A DNA stretch of 64,000 nt, from positions 6,844,372 through 6,908,371 of the forward strand of contig OY755042.1 in assembly GCA_963576565.1 (NCBI GenBank), read 5' to 3'. Origin of the DNA: Aspidapion aeneum. Its lineage: Eukaryota > Arthropoda > Insecta > Coleoptera > Brentidae. The translations under genes were made by a program, and so were the position numbers. The notes beneath the pieces were generated by a model. It was not told the DNA's origin, ran no database searches, and saw nothing but the letters and a program-made list of their open reading frames with translations. Positions 46,678-58,750 of the stretch are shown one piece after another (the first letter of the stretch is position 1; each line of letters starts with the position of its first letter).

Positions 46678-48180
46678 CAGCGTGTCCCATTTTCGATGGG
46701 ATAAAATGGGAAACTCGGTTATTATTAAAGATATTGATTTTCTGATTGCACCTTACCGTGCTCTTTTTTTGAGCTCCTAAAAATGGCGTAATCAGATTTT
46801 TGCTATACCCCGTAGTTTCGCTAGTAGTAGTTTTTGAAAAAATTGTATTTTTAATAATCCCTTGTATCTCGCTTATTTTGCGAGATACTTTTATTCTGTA
46901 AAAACATTTATATGGCAACTTTTTTAGAAGAAAATAATGACGGTGTCAATTTTTTAAAATATTGTTGAGTTTTTGAGATATGGTATTTATCATAAAAAAA
47001 TTAAATACGGACCTGGATTTTTTTTATTACTTTTTTTATTGGTTTCATGCTAGTATTATCATAAAATAATAAAAATTTAAAAAATTTTTGTTTTAAGGTA
47101 AAAAAAAATATTTAATATTTAAAAAAAAAATTAGTTCGAACCTGGATATTTCCAACATAAATATAAACTAAAAATTGCTAGTGAAACAATTTTTAAGTTA
47201 ACTGTTTTAATATTAAAATGGTTTTACGTTAATTTGCAGATTTATTTGAAACAAAGTCTACGAAAAATACAAAAAAAAACAAATTATAAAAAATAACTAA
47301 TCTTTGTGATTATCATTATGTGTAAGACATTATGTGTAAGACATAAGTAATTTTTCTTAACGCATTTTGCATAAAAATATTTCTGCCATTTAAATATTGG
47401 GATTTTGTTGCTTGAATGAAGCAGTCAAACATATCACATTTTTCAAAATCTGGATATGGTCGATTTCTAACCAGTTTAAAATAATTGTAAGCCATTTACA
47501 AAAATGACAAGTAAAATGACAATGTCAATTCCACGCTTTTGTTTTGTAAATTTCACGACCTGCTGTTCGGTTATCAAATAATTAGTATGATATTATTTTT
47601 GTAACTTTTTAACGTTTTTTACTTTATTTATAAATCTTTTAATTATCATTTCAAAACAGATAAACTAAAAATCGTTTAACTAGTGTGTCTTGCAATTTTC
47701 AATTTATAAATACGTTGGAAATTTCCAGGTTCGGACTATATTTTTTTTTTCAAATATTAAATAGCTTTTTTTAACCTTAAATCAAAAAAATATTAAAGTT
47801 TTATCATTTCAAGGTAATAATAGCATGGAACTAATCAAAGTAGTATTAAAAAAAATCCAGGTCCGTATTTAATTAATCTGAAAAACTAAACAATATTTTT
47901 AAAAATTGACAACGTCATTATTTTGCTCTAAAAAAGTTGCCATAGAAAGGTTTTTACAGAAAAAAAATATCTTGCAAAATAAGCGAGATACAAGGAATTA
48001 ATTAAAATGCAATTTTTTCAGAAATTCCCTGTATTAGCGAAACCACGGGGTATAGCAAAAATCTGATTACACCATTTTTAAGGGCTCCAAAAAAGAGCAC
48101 GGTAAGGTGCAATCAGAAAATCGATATCATTAATAATAACCGAGTTTCCCATTTAATCCCATCGAAAATGGGACACGCTG
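46678..48180. mobile_element. 1.5-kb foldback, copy B, TA-flanked
   Basis: Starts CAGCGTGTCCCATTTTCGAT and ends ATCGAAAATGGGACACGCTG, with TA on both sides. The other arm of the host palindrome reads GCAGTACACC without an insertion, confirming the TA duplication. Same family as 35106-36624. Confidence 0.92.
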
Positions 48181-48828
48181 TACACCGGTTTGCAAAATAA
48201 ACCAAAATTATTAAGTTTTATGTCATTATCTTAAAAAGTGGGCATTTCACAGAAAATTTGTGATTAACTTTTTTATATAAAATTAAATTATCTTTTAAAC
48301 GATGTATTACATAAATGGGTCAAATCAAACAAATTGGAGAAAACAATTCATGTTTTTTTAGTTATTAAAAAAACTAAGCATGTTAGAGTCTGCCCCCAAA
48401 TGATATGGAGATGGAGATGAAACACGGCGACAGACAGAGAAAAGTGAACGATGTGTCCTATGATAGATCGAGGAAGGCTAAATAGATAGATAGAAGAAGC
48501 ATTTTAGGGAAAAATTTTAAAATATATTTTTTAGAAAAAAAATGTACTTTTCAGATATGTATCAGAAACTGGTGTAAAAGATATTATTGACACTCCAGGG
48601 CCGTCCGCACCAAAAACATTCAACTAAATTGAATTTCTTTGGTCCGCACATTAAGGTTATTTTTTTAAAATTACTATTTCTTTTATTTTTTAATTGTTTT
48701 ATTCCCCTTTTAGCTATATTGAGCAAAAATTCTTCATTTTTGTTTTAAACTAAATAAAACCTAAAAAAACATGATTTATTTTCTTGATCTTAAAAAATAA
48801 ATCCGATTAAGGGATAAAAATTACTAAC

Positions 48829-49396
48829 AAACGTGGAATTTCGTACCCGTGAATTTAAAAATCAAACAAGTTTCGTGGCTAATCGGGCAAAAAGGAGTTT
48901 TTTCAGTTCACGGGTACGAAATTCCACGTTTGTTAGTATTATTTGGCTTAAAAATTCCGTTGATTGACGCTCACTGTCTTGAAGACGGGTAAAAATGCAA
49001 TCTGTGTTGATCCGGCCTGAAAGACAAAGAGCTGTCGTAGGTCACGGACTATAGTTGTTTTCTTTTATTTGCATTCGATCTTTTCATTGATCGATATTGT
49101 ATAGCAGTGTTTTTACCTGCTTTTAGTTTTTTATTTCTCTCGTATCTCGGTAGAGTTCGCTCACTAATTACATTTAATTAGAGACAAAACCGTCTGATTA
49201 TCTTCGCAAGATTTGTCACATTGACCAGCAGTGTTCTGAGGAGTCCCATAAGGACGAAACGGTTAACTGTCAACACTTATTAGGTGTCCATTAGATCTTG
49301 GACCCCCGTGAGGTTAAGCTTTCAGGCTACCCACGGAAAAATATAAGGGAAACAAAAAACTCCTTTTTGCCCGATTAGCCACGAAACTTGTTTGAT
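48829..49396. mobile_element. Second copy of the gene-A-terminating repeat
   Basis: AACAAACGTGGAATTTCGTA to CCACGAAACTTGTTTGA, flanked by TAAAAATTACT on both sides (an 11-bp direct repeat). Colinear with 39387-40012 but rearranged near its left end (an inverted ACGGGTACGAAATTCCACGT). Confidence 0.8.
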
Positions 49397-49600
49397 AAAA
49401 ATTACTGTAAAACTTAATAATTTCGGTTTATTTTGCATATACTATTGAAATACATAGAGAACGGGTGTACTGCTAACACTTCAGGGTTCGTACCTCAGCA
49501 AGGGTACTACCCAGAACCCAGACAACTCAGTGATATCTCATTTTATAGGCTATTAATAAATCTTTGTTTGATATGATCTTTTTTTTTTTCAAAAATAAGT

Positions 49601-50090
49601 AGTTTATAGGTTAAAGGCCACTCAAACAAAAATTGATAAAAATCCAAAATGACGCCGAAAATGTTTAACCTCACAACCCGAAAATTGTTCCTCGAACGAA
49701 AAAACGTATATAAGCGTTTTTATAGGACATTTTATTTTCTTTAACTTTTGTTTCTAAAATTTACAAAAAACAATTATTTTAAGAAATTCTCTTTAGTGCA
49801 CACTAAAATCAAGATAGCGGAGCAAGCGAAAACTCAAAAAAATAACCTCCTCCAATCTGAACAACATATGTCAAAATCACCACCTTTTGCAAGCTAAAAT
49901 TCTATAATGACTGGACTATAAGTCCTAAACGTCTTAACTTTCGAGATAACGGATATATAAATTTAATGAATACTAAGCTGGAGATCTTTGAAAAGTTTTG
50001 TACACATTTTTATACATTAAGAGGCATTTTTAAAAGGATAACATCTTTTTTTACAAGCTTTTATTTAGCTTCAGATGTTCTGTCTAACTA
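49601..50090. other. No gene recognised
   Basis: AT-rich; nothing supported. Confidence 0.4.
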
Positions 50091-50530
50091 TCTATCTATC
50101 TAACTAACTATCTAACTAACTATCTATCAAATCTTGTGAAGCGTTTTTGACACACTTCCCATTATCCGTTATCCGATTTGGATGAAATTTGGTATACATA
50201 TAGTGGTCCGATGACAATACAACATTGAAAAAAAATCCTACCACTCCTACCCCCACCCCCATCTATAGAAAAATGCGTTTTTGACACACTTCCCATTATC
50301 CGATTTGGATGAAATTTGGTATACATATAGTGGTCCGATGACAACACAATAATAAAGAAAAAATGTCCTCCCACCCCTACCCCCCAACCCCTTCCATAGA
50401 AAATGCGTTTTTGACACACTTCACTTCAAATGACTTTTATAAAATTTGGTATATGCATAAAGGTCCGATGGCAATACAGCCCAAACAAAAAATATATTTC
50501 TACCTCTACCCCCACCCCCAATAGAAAAAT
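50091..50530. repeat. CTAT/CTAA microsatellite and about 130-bp tandem repeat x3
   Basis: 50091-50130 is a CTAT/CTAA tract. Then GCGTTTTTGACACACTTCCC recurs at about 50142, 50274 and (diverged) 50405, each followed by TTTGGTATA.AT.TA.TGGTCCGATG and a C-rich stretch. The minus open frame across it is periodic because of the repeats. Confidence 0.85.
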
Positions 50531-50653
50531 GAGTTTCCAAACAACTCACGATCAGCGATTTCATTATAATCTGGAATAAACTCTTCTGTTCTGTTTTTGA
50601 ACAAATATTTTCATTTAATAGAGTAGATAGCTGAGACTAAAAAGTAGAAAATA

Positions 50654-51050
50654 AATTGGTAAAAATTTTTTTTTAAGCCACAAGCTTTCATAAAATGCAC
50701 TAAACATTAAAAAATAATTTTCTAACATTCTAATATTATTATAATAATAAAAGCGATGGCCGCAAATCAAAGCATAAGTTAATCTAAATTTGTGATCTAA
50801 ACACTTAAAGAATATTCAACATAGCAGGTCATCAAAGATATGTTTGATGTGCCGCAATGATTGATTGATTCTTGCAAATAGTGATATTTAATTGATACGG
50901 ATATCTTATCGTGCTAACATCGTCAAAATTTCCATCAGTCGGCCATCGCTTTTATTATTATGATAATATTAGAATGTTAGAAAATTATTTTTTAATTTTT
51001 AGTGCATTTTATAAAAGCTTGTGACTTAAATTTTTTTTTTACCAATTTAT
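50654..51050. mobile_element. Foldback/MITE about 0.4 kb
   Basis: CACAAGCTTTCATAAAATGC, then ATTTTCTAACATTCTAATAT and AAAGCGATGGCCG on the left pair with CGGC.ATCGCTTTTATTATT, GAATGTTAGAAAATTATTTT and GCATTTTATAAAAGCTTGTG on the right. Confidence 0.85.
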
Positions 51051-51857
51051 TATGAACATATAAATATATAAAACGAAATTTTGGACTTCCATTTTATTTA
51101 TCTTAGAGTAATAAAATAAATAGTAAACTTGTACCCCCGTTTTCGGCGGTCTTTCATTCATTTGTTGATGTTAAACAATGTAGCTTTTCCGCTGTTGCCG
51201 CCTCCTCTGCCTCTTTAAAATTTTATAAATAATAAGTAAGGTTCAACTTCTTACCTTACCAAAATATATAGTGCTTTAAGTTGGTTAGGCTATTCAAACC
51301 GTGCGATAATTTGTCATGCGCTTATTAGCCCGCGTCGTGTCGTCTTATGCTGTGTATTTCTTATAACATTCTGCGATAAAAACTCATTTAGACAACATAA
51401 TTTATGAACGGTCCCTTTTCCAACAATTTTTTCAGGACGTGGCAACAGGTGTATGACATCATATTACGGATTTCGTGTTAGCAGGGCCGGGTTTGGCTTT
51501 GAGCTACTTGGACTATATCCCCAGGGAAAAAGGGAATCCTTTTTCCTATTGTAGAGGACGATTAACTATTAGTCATTGTTCCAACAGTTTTAACCGGTAT
51601 TAAGGATATTCTATTTTATTATTTTAAAATGCGGCTTTTCTGTTTGGAGAGTTGAAGCACTATTAACCATCCAAACATTTCATAGGATTATTTTAATTTT
51701 CTCTAACTAAGTATTTAGTAGTTTTGTAGTTTTTCTGTGGTGACAATACAATTCCGCATTTTTTTGTCATTGGTCACATTGGCGAAAACGAAATGAAGCT
51801 GCGTTTATAATGCAGAATAATAATTAAGGAAAACAAGCGTCTTAGAATTAAATAAAA
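51051..51857. other. No gene recognised
   Basis: No coding or RNA signal identified. Confidence 0.35.
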
Positions 51858-52305
51858 GGATCCATGACGGATCTGATACGTTCCTAGCCCATTAGCACAC
51901 TCCCGTTATATCAACCTTGAAAAAAGTTTTTTGTAAATATCTCCGAAATGAAAGCTCCTACGAACTTTTCGGTTATAACATAATTTTTTATAAAAAACGC
52001 GCGCTGCTATATTCCGAACACCGCATATTGATACGACGCTTTGTTAAAAAGTTAGCACATATTTTATCTGAAAGTTTCATGAAAATCAGTTAAACGGTTT
52101 AGGCGCTATCGCGTTACGGACAGATATACATACACACACACACACATACACACGTAATTTAAATTTATGTCAATTGTTAGTCCTAACAATTTTGCTGTTT
52201 GAGAAAAATCGGTCCTTGTATTGTTTACTGTTACTGCATTGATGCAGCTTGTGATTGATAGTTAACTTAATTCACATACCTTCCTGTCAGATCCGTCATG
52301 GATCC
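51858..52305. mobile_element. TIR element GGATCCATGACGGATC
   Basis: GGATCCATGACGGATCTGA and TCAGATCCGTCATGGATCC are perfect 19-bp inverted termini 448 bp apart. The interior holds TCATGAAAATCAGTTAAACG with GCGTTACGGACAGATATACA and a (CA)n tract (52131-52145), text also seen at 61910-61970. No coding frame. Confidence 0.7.
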
Positions 52306-54092
52306 ATTAATTTTTGATAAAAGTAAAAAGAGCATTGCGTTTTTTTTACAGATTCCGATGAAAAATCTTCACAGATTTGTAAACGTTCCTGTACACAGAG
52401 GATTGTTGAGCTCGCGCAGCCGCGACGAAGATACCAGAAGTTTAAAGAGAGTAGATTGCCAACACAACTTTTTTGCAATTCTTCAAATGTCAAATATGCC
52501 TCCCTATTAGTTTGCCCTTATTTTTAGGAAAATGCAAATTTTGTGAAATAAATAAATAAATAAATAAATACGTTTATTCAAATTTAAAAGTTTACAGGAA
52601 TTTTTACAAAAATTTTAAGTTAAATTTAATTATTAATAATAAATAAAAATTTTAATAATTACAAATAAACGTGTAACAAAACGGGATTTGAGCATAAATG
52701 GTATTTTTGCCATTTATAAGTTTTTAAAGATTTTTAATTAAATATTGTTTTTGTCATCAACAAGCATTAATTATATGCAAGACTAGGTTAAGATTAAGTA
52801 AAATTTATGGCAACTCGGCGACTTGTTTTTAGGCATGTTTTCAGGTTCGCTGTATTTTAATAAAAGTTGTATTCGGCTAATATGTCCTTTGAGCCACTAA
52901 CATCAAAATAATTCTTATTTTGTAACTGGAAACAAATTTTAAACTATTTTTAATTAAAAAAAACACACTGTATAATTTTACTTTCTAACGGGTTTTTCAG
53001 TCTGGCTTGCATTGCTATTTCGTCTCTTAGTGGAGCGCTTAAAGCGCAGTCTATTTCTTTCTCGCCAAAGCGAAAGGGAGTAGAATTCTAGCCAATCAAC
53101 GCCAAGATATTTGTCCCTTCAAGCGCAGGGTCGCTTTAACTAAGACGGGAAACTTTCGAAAGTCGTCAGGGAGTTTACTTTTTAGTTTGCCTTTGCCTAG
53201 TAGGTTACACTTTCATTCACACTTCTTAAGGGGGGTTTTATTTCAACTGGGGAAATTTATCAATTATTTTAACATTGTATAAAACTGTTAACTTTAATAT
53301 TCATAATTATTTTGGTCTTTTCTTTTAGAGTTTATTGATTGTACAGTCATTAATTATTACTGTTTCCAGTGTTTTGAAATAATGTGTTTAACTGTTTTAT
53401 GGTTTTTTATCAACAAAATACAAACCATTCGTTGCCCTAAAATCGGCATTTTTAATTAATAACATATCCCAAACCTAAACAGTAATATTAAGTAAATTAA
53501 ACAGTTCATTGAATAGTTTCACTCATTCAATCAACGTTTAAGATGTTGATAAATATATATATTTACAACAAATATATAAAAGGTTTATAAAACCTAAAAG
53601 TTTAAGAAGTGTAAATATTTGAATACAAAAGTTTAATAGTAGTAAAAAGTCGATATTCAACTAATAAATATAAGAAGTGAAAGTGTGAAGCTGTAAGAAG
53701 AAAATTGAAAAGGTATGTATGATTATCCTATTAGTTATACATTTGAGAAAAACGTTTATAGCATACTTTTCCTCCAAGAACCGCCAAATTCCCTTTCGAG
53801 ATCGTGTAAATTTAATAACATATAGTAACATTTAATCAGTTATAATTTATATAAGTTGTAGCCTAAGTTGGTAGCTTACAACATTTAAGCCTTGGCCACT
53901 TGAGGTGACAGTACCACTGTCACACACAGGCCCCTGATACAAACGCAAAAGAAGTCCTAAAAGCATATTCATGCTTGTTGACTTAAAACAAAATTATATC
54001 TAAGTAATTTAATTTAATTTAGTTTTTACCTAACATAGTTTAAGTTGATTAGCTCATTACATTTATTTCTGTTGTTTAAAATCCAGTTCTTT
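52306..54092. other. No gene; possible non-coding first exon near 53690-53715
   Basis: Contains (AATA)n at 52547-52572. The stretch 52990-53200 is less AT-rich and repeat-poor. AGAAAATTGAAAAG|GTATGT at 53698-53717 resembles an insect 5'-UTR exon with a donor site; no coding frame supports it. Confidence 0.25.
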
Positions 54093-55215
54093 CAGTGGCG
54101 GCGCGTGGTAAGAAGCTTTCGGAGTGCACACCAAAAAAAAAATATAAAATTGCGGCGCAGGCAGATTTTTTTTGCAAATAATTAAAAAATGAGATATTTA
54201 GTTAGATATTAGTTACCTACCTATTATTATTGGAATTATATATAAATAATAAATGTATCATACCCAGTTTACATATTTTCTCTTCTAATGGCAAAGATGA
54301 AAATTTAATTGTTTTTAAATATTGCACGCTAATGCTATCAGAATTAGAAACTTCCGCCATTGTCGTAAATACCAAATAGTTGAAATCAAAACAAACCGCC
54401 AGCGCCCGACTGATAATGCCAAATTAGTCGTGTGCAAATACAATCTACTCGATACTTTAATTTCTGATACATGAGCGGATTCGAAGTAATCGAATATCCT
54501 TCGACGCCAAATACTCGTTACTCAAATCCCCAATGGGACCGAAGCCGAAGTGTTACTTTCGTATCAATTGTATCGGCATCCGCCGTATGAGTAACGAGTT
54601 TGGAGTACTTGTAATCATTTGGACCGATATTTATATATTGGATTTACCGATAATATAATATAAATAATAATAAAATCTAATACTCGAATAGGAAGTATCA
54701 GTATCTACTCAATACTTGGAAAAGTAATCGTTGAACATCACTATGCCAAATTGTCGTGCACTGATTAAAAGTGCCCTTGAGCTCCTCTAACATGCAACGC
54801 GAACCATGGTTGCGGGGGGCGTCACGGGGGTGCGGGCGGCATCGAGGCTAGTTTTTGCACAGATTTTGTCCTAGGCACTGCCGCAGGAAGGTTCAGATTC
54901 TATGTACTGTAAAATTCTATTGGGACATGTCGTCCTCTCTTTCTATATTTCGTAATTAGAATGCGACACAACATCTACGGAGCAAATAAAAGTGAATAAT
55001 TAGATCGAAGTAACTGTATAGTGCATCCGCCAGCATGCACCGCAGGTGGTTTGAACACGAATACAAACACATACATACCGGGTATTAATTTGTAGCTAAT
55101 ATTCCAGTCTTTAGTGAATTCCGTTTGGAGTAATTTTTAATTAAATTTTAGTATTTTTTTAAGTAAAATTTGGGAGTGCACGTCCACATGTGCACTTATG
55201 GAGAAACCGCCACTG
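54093..55215. mobile_element. hAT-type non-autonomous element, 1.1 kb
   Basis: CAGTGGCGGCGCGTGG ... GAAACCGCCACTG, with 8-bp flanks AGTTCTTT/ACTTCTTT (one mismatch). The subterminal GAGTGCAC/GTGCACT pair supports the ends. No transposase frame. Confidence 0.75.
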
Positions 55216-55223
55216 ACTTCTTT

Positions 55224-55768
55224 ACAAGTTTTTTAAATAAAAACAATTTTTTAGTAGTTTGTATATTTGGAGGAAGATCATTAAATATTCTTGGTGCAAA
55301 ATTATTCAACAGAACGTTGAGACACAGTTTTTGATGCAAAGCTAAATTCAAAACAATTATTTCTTCTCATTTCATAGTTTCAAAATTTTTGCCTCAGAAT
55401 TATTTTACATTTGTAAATATTTTTTGTTATTTCCAAGCAATAAAGTTGGCGTATATCCAACATATTTGTTTCCTGAAAAAGAATATCTGTGGACAGTGAC
55501 GTTATTAATTGGGGGGGCCGACATTTAAATTGCATGAAAAATGAGATAACAAAACTTACTGAAACAATTTTATTTTAGTATTTTCCAAACAAGCAGCTAC
55601 TTGGTGTAGTTTTTAGTTTATTTTAGCAACCTCAAAAATCCCACAGAATTTTAAGCAGTCTATTAACGTACTAAGTATTTCTAATTTTTGTCACATTCTC
55701 ATTATGTTCGGTAATGTTTTGCCTATAGGCACTATTCAATTGGTACCTAATATCAGTCTTGCCTAGCA
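55224..55768. other. No gene recognised
   Basis: AT-rich; nothing supported. Confidence 0.35.
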
Positions 55769-56147
55769 TAGAAAATACTATGTGGTTATTTAATACCACT
55801 TACTTTGTGTCTTTTTAACTTTTCACTAAAGTGCTTGATATCACGCATTCCCTTTGTCACCCACGCAGGATCACTTCGTGGATTGTTTATAACAAGACAA
55901 ATAAAGCAAAAAAAGCATTTCTTTTTTCACACCCGCACAACCAGTTTTCAGCTTCGTATAATTTTTTATTAGATTTTCTATTATAAGTTTTTTTGGAACA
56001 CCCCGAGGCATTAGTGGCACTAAAATTTTGGTTAATTTTTAGGTCCGGTCTATGTGGCCCTAAAGATTTTATTTGTAATCGGAGTTCATATGTCAACGTG
56101 TTTAAATTTGCACAGTTAATTATGTAATCGACGGTATTTATTTCCAT
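55769..56147 (-). pseudogene. hAT transposase N-terminal TTF zinc-finger relic
   Basis: Minus frame: MEINTVDYIINCANLNTLTY, GPHRPDLKINQNF, KLYEAENWLCGCEKRNAFF. After a one-base shift near 55910 it continues CFICLVINNPRSDPAWVTKG, MRDIKHFSEKLKRHKVSG. The order W-L-C-G-C...R-N-A-F-F-C-F-x-C-L...W...DIKHF is the TTF finger of ZMYM1-like hAT proteins. It is frameshifted and truncated. Confidence 0.75.
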
Positions 56148-56155
56148 TTTATAAA

Positions 56156-56960
56156 CAAATGATAATAAATTTAGAAAAATTGCGTTGTGAATTAAGCCAT
56201 CTTAAAAACGCCTTCATAGCAAATGGATACACTCAAAGCGACATAGATAAATGTATACGACCAAAGCCGAGCACTAGAAGTAACAGTAGCGGTGGACTCA
56301 GCAGCCGCGAAGTTACTTCAAGAGCCTTTCTGCCCTACATCCCTACAGTGACAGATAGGATCGGACGTATTCTGGAAAAACACAGCATAAAAACGATCTT
56401 CCAGCCATCTAAGAAGATCGAGAACCACCTCAGATTTGCGAAGGATATAAGGAACCCACTAAGTTCTTCGGGGGTATACCGCATTCCCTGTACCTGTGGA
56501 AGTGTCTACATCGGAACAACCAAACGGTCCGTAAACACAAGAATCAAAGAACACAAAGCCAACTGTCGACTCGGACATACGGAAAAATCCGCAGTTGCAG
56601 ACCACACACTAAACAATGAAGACGACCGAATAAAATTCGAAGACACACAAGTTCTCTGCGCCTCCTCTTCATACTAGCCAAGACTCTATAGAGAAGCAAT
56701 CGAAATTCATAAACACCAGCAGAACTTCAATAGATCTGAAGAAACTCTTAAAATTAACAGAACATGGGTACCGGTTCTTAAAAACACCAAACGGCTCGCT
56801 TACAACAACAAAACTGAATCTCGGAAAAGTGACCAATCACCGACCAGCTCTGATATACGCCCCGCCCACCATAGCTTATATAACCTGCGCCCGCGACAGA
56901 CTAACCACCAGTCTTCGAGAAGCCGACAAACAGTCAACATCTCCTGAAGATGCCATCCAC
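56156..56960 (+). pseudogene. Penelope-like element: RT tail and GIY-YIG endonuclease
   Basis: The 172-codon frame starts within the RT C-terminal region (ELSHLKNAFIANGYTQSDID). It then has the linker FLPYIPTVTDRIGRILEKHS and the GIY-YIG endonuclease: SSGVYRIPCTCGSVYIGTTK, RSVNTRIKEHKANCRLGHTE, KSAVADHTLNNEDDRIKFED. Penelope-like elements carry this RT-GIY-YIG order. A TAG (56675-56677) breaks the frame; reading then continues in frame with LYREAIEIHKHQQNFNRSEE and TWVPVL. The RT core is missing. The downstream tail (56829-57025) matches 27293-27575 and holds a hammerhead. Confidence 0.88.
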
Positions 56961-56981
56961 TCGAGATGGCGAAACGTCGAG
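56941..56981 (+). ncRNA. Hammerhead ribozyme motif (Penelope-like), copy 2
   Basis: CTGAAGA at 56944-56950, stem II GCCATC (56952-56957)/GATGGC (56965-56970), GAAA at 56971-56974, GTC at 56976-56978, stem I CTC/GAG. Identical to copy 1. It lies 3' of the GIY-YIG frame, the position expected for Penelope-like elements. Confidence 0.72.
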
Positions 56982-57175
56982 AACGAATTTCCAACGACGA
57001 CGGCCGAACAGCCCGAAAGCAAACCCACCATCGTCCTAATACTTGTTTCAAGAAAAAGTGGGTGGTCATCGGTTTCTTATTTAAATGCTGGAATATAGGA
57101 AATGTGACTATCTGTAGGGGACGAAAAACTTCTTTGCATCAGAAAGAAAGCCTGTGAACAAACTTAATTAACACA

Positions 57176-58010
57176 ATCATTTGTTTATTTAAAAAAATGT
57201 TTGATATACCCTGTAAGTTTACTTCATAAACCATTATGTATGTAAATGTTACTTTATAATAGTTACAACGACTCACATTGAAGCAAATGAATTTATTTTG
57301 ACTATGCATTTTTAATTTCATCCCTTTGGGTATATTTAACAAATACCAGTTATTATTCCTGTATTTCTATATTCATATTTTCTCTCTCTGTTTTTCAACT
57401 AAATAAAATTAATATGGGTTTTTTATTTCTATTTGACGAGAAGTTATAGCAAAAAAACTACAAGAACTCACATCTTTCTATATTCCAGTAGCACGAATTG
57501 AAATAATTTTAGCTCAAAAACGAAACCGATTACCCCCCAATTTTTTTGAGACAAGTTTCTGGACAGTTTGGGCCCTAACATATCATAAATTCACCTCATT
57601 TAGCGCATCCCAATAAACACCCTATTCCGTAGACAATTAGTAAACATGTCATGCATTGAATTAATTTTTTTTTTAAATACCCTGTAAGTTTATCAGATAA
57701 CCCATTATGCAAACATCACTTTAGAATAGTTAAGACGACTCACATGAAAATAAGTGAAGTTAATTTTGAGTCACTCTGTAGGTATGTGACGAAAACTATA
57801 TATCAAAAATTGATCAAATTCTTAAAAGGACTCTTTTTGCAATAAAACAAACCTAACATCGTTTTTTTATTTTTATTTTACGAAAAGTTATAGTATAAGT
57901 ATAGCTCGAAAACAAAACGTATGATCCCCAATTTTTTTTGAAGAAAAAATCACGAAGGTTTAACCTTCTACATATCTCACACTCAGCTCATCTAACGCAT
58001 TCCGGTAAAC
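57176..58010. repeat. Diverged tandem duplication (about 0.4-0.47 kb x2)
   Basis: TACCCTGTAAGTTTA(C/T), CAGATAACCCATTATG/CATAAACCATTATG, GACGACTCACAT, CCCCAATTTTTTTGA and CTCATTTAGCGCATCCCAATAAAC occur in the same order in 57176-57640 and, altered, in 57641-58010. Confidence 0.75.
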
Positions 58011-58274
58011 AATGTATTTAGTGCCTCCTTCTTTGTGTTATAGCCAAAAACTCCGTAGCAGCTTTACTTTCTGAGTTATTTACAATCAGCCTTAATATAT
58101 CATGGCTTCACTTGAAGTGTCTTTATAGGCTAGCTAGGAAGGTATCAACTTTTTGAAAATGTAATACTTTCGAAAATATTTTTTATTATATTTATTATAA
58201 AAGTAAAAAAGCATTTTTTTCTGAAACACAATGTTTTTTTTAGTGCGACAATTTTTTTTGCACAATGTTGGTGT

Positions 58275-58365
58275 CTGGACCGGTTAGGATGTGTTTGCGA
58301 TCAATTGACCAGGGTTAGGTTTAACACAGATTTTGATCTCCCAGCAAGAAAACAGGGGAGCTATG
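58275..58365. repeat. Copy of intron-3 foldback interior
   Basis: GGTTAGGATGTGTTTGCGAT, CAATTGACCAGGGTTAGGTT and AAAACAGGGGAGCT match 9835-9915 in a similar order. Confidence 0.55.
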
Positions 58366-58451
58366 ATTTAAGAAAAAATAAGTTAGTTTAGATTAATATT
58401 AAAATTATACAAAAATTGTCGCGGCGAATCGGCCTCGGCGAATTGTCCTTT

Positions 58452-58750
58452 ACCCACGTGGAAAAAGATAGGAATAATGCATCGTGCATCGAGGGTAGGT
58501 AAAGAAGACCGCGTTGAGGCATACTTGTCTGATTCCGTCTTTGTATATACTGTGCTACTAGGTATAAATAAATTTTCAATTTTTGCACACACAAATTGGT
58601 TTGAAGTTACCCACGTGGAAGAAGATAGGAATAATGCATCGCGTATCGAGGGTAGATAAAGAAGACCGCGTTGAGGCATACTTGCCTGATTCCGTCTTTG
58701 CATATACTGTGCTCCTAGGTATAAATAAATTTATAATTTTTGCACACACG
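58452..58750. repeat. 157-bp tandem repeat x2
   Basis: ACCCACGTGGAA(A/G)AAGATAG starts units at 58452 and 58609. Both run through GAAGACCGCGTTGAGGCATA to TTTTTGCACACAC with about 95% identity. Confidence 0.92.

Larger units (their letters stand above)
46325..49600. repeat. Host palindrome carrying three inserted MITEs
   Basis: Outer arms match as complements piecewise: AGCCTATAAAATAAGATATC with 49525-49552, CCCTGAAGTGTTAGCAGTAC with 49465-49487, and AAAATAAACC...ATTATTAAGTTTTA with 49397-49435. Removing the insertions (46352-46629, 46678-48180, 48829-49396) restores a simple palindrome with its centre near 48240-48800. Confidence 0.75.

Noticed and set aside
50162..50419. 85-codon minus frame with repeated GGG and FHPNRIMGS
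   Set aside because: By-product of the 130-bp tandem repeat.
52296..52510. Overlapping 65-70 codon frames at a BamHI-like palindrome
   Set aside because: Overlap the terminus of the 51858-52305 element; no family match and one starts at a TIR ATG by chance.
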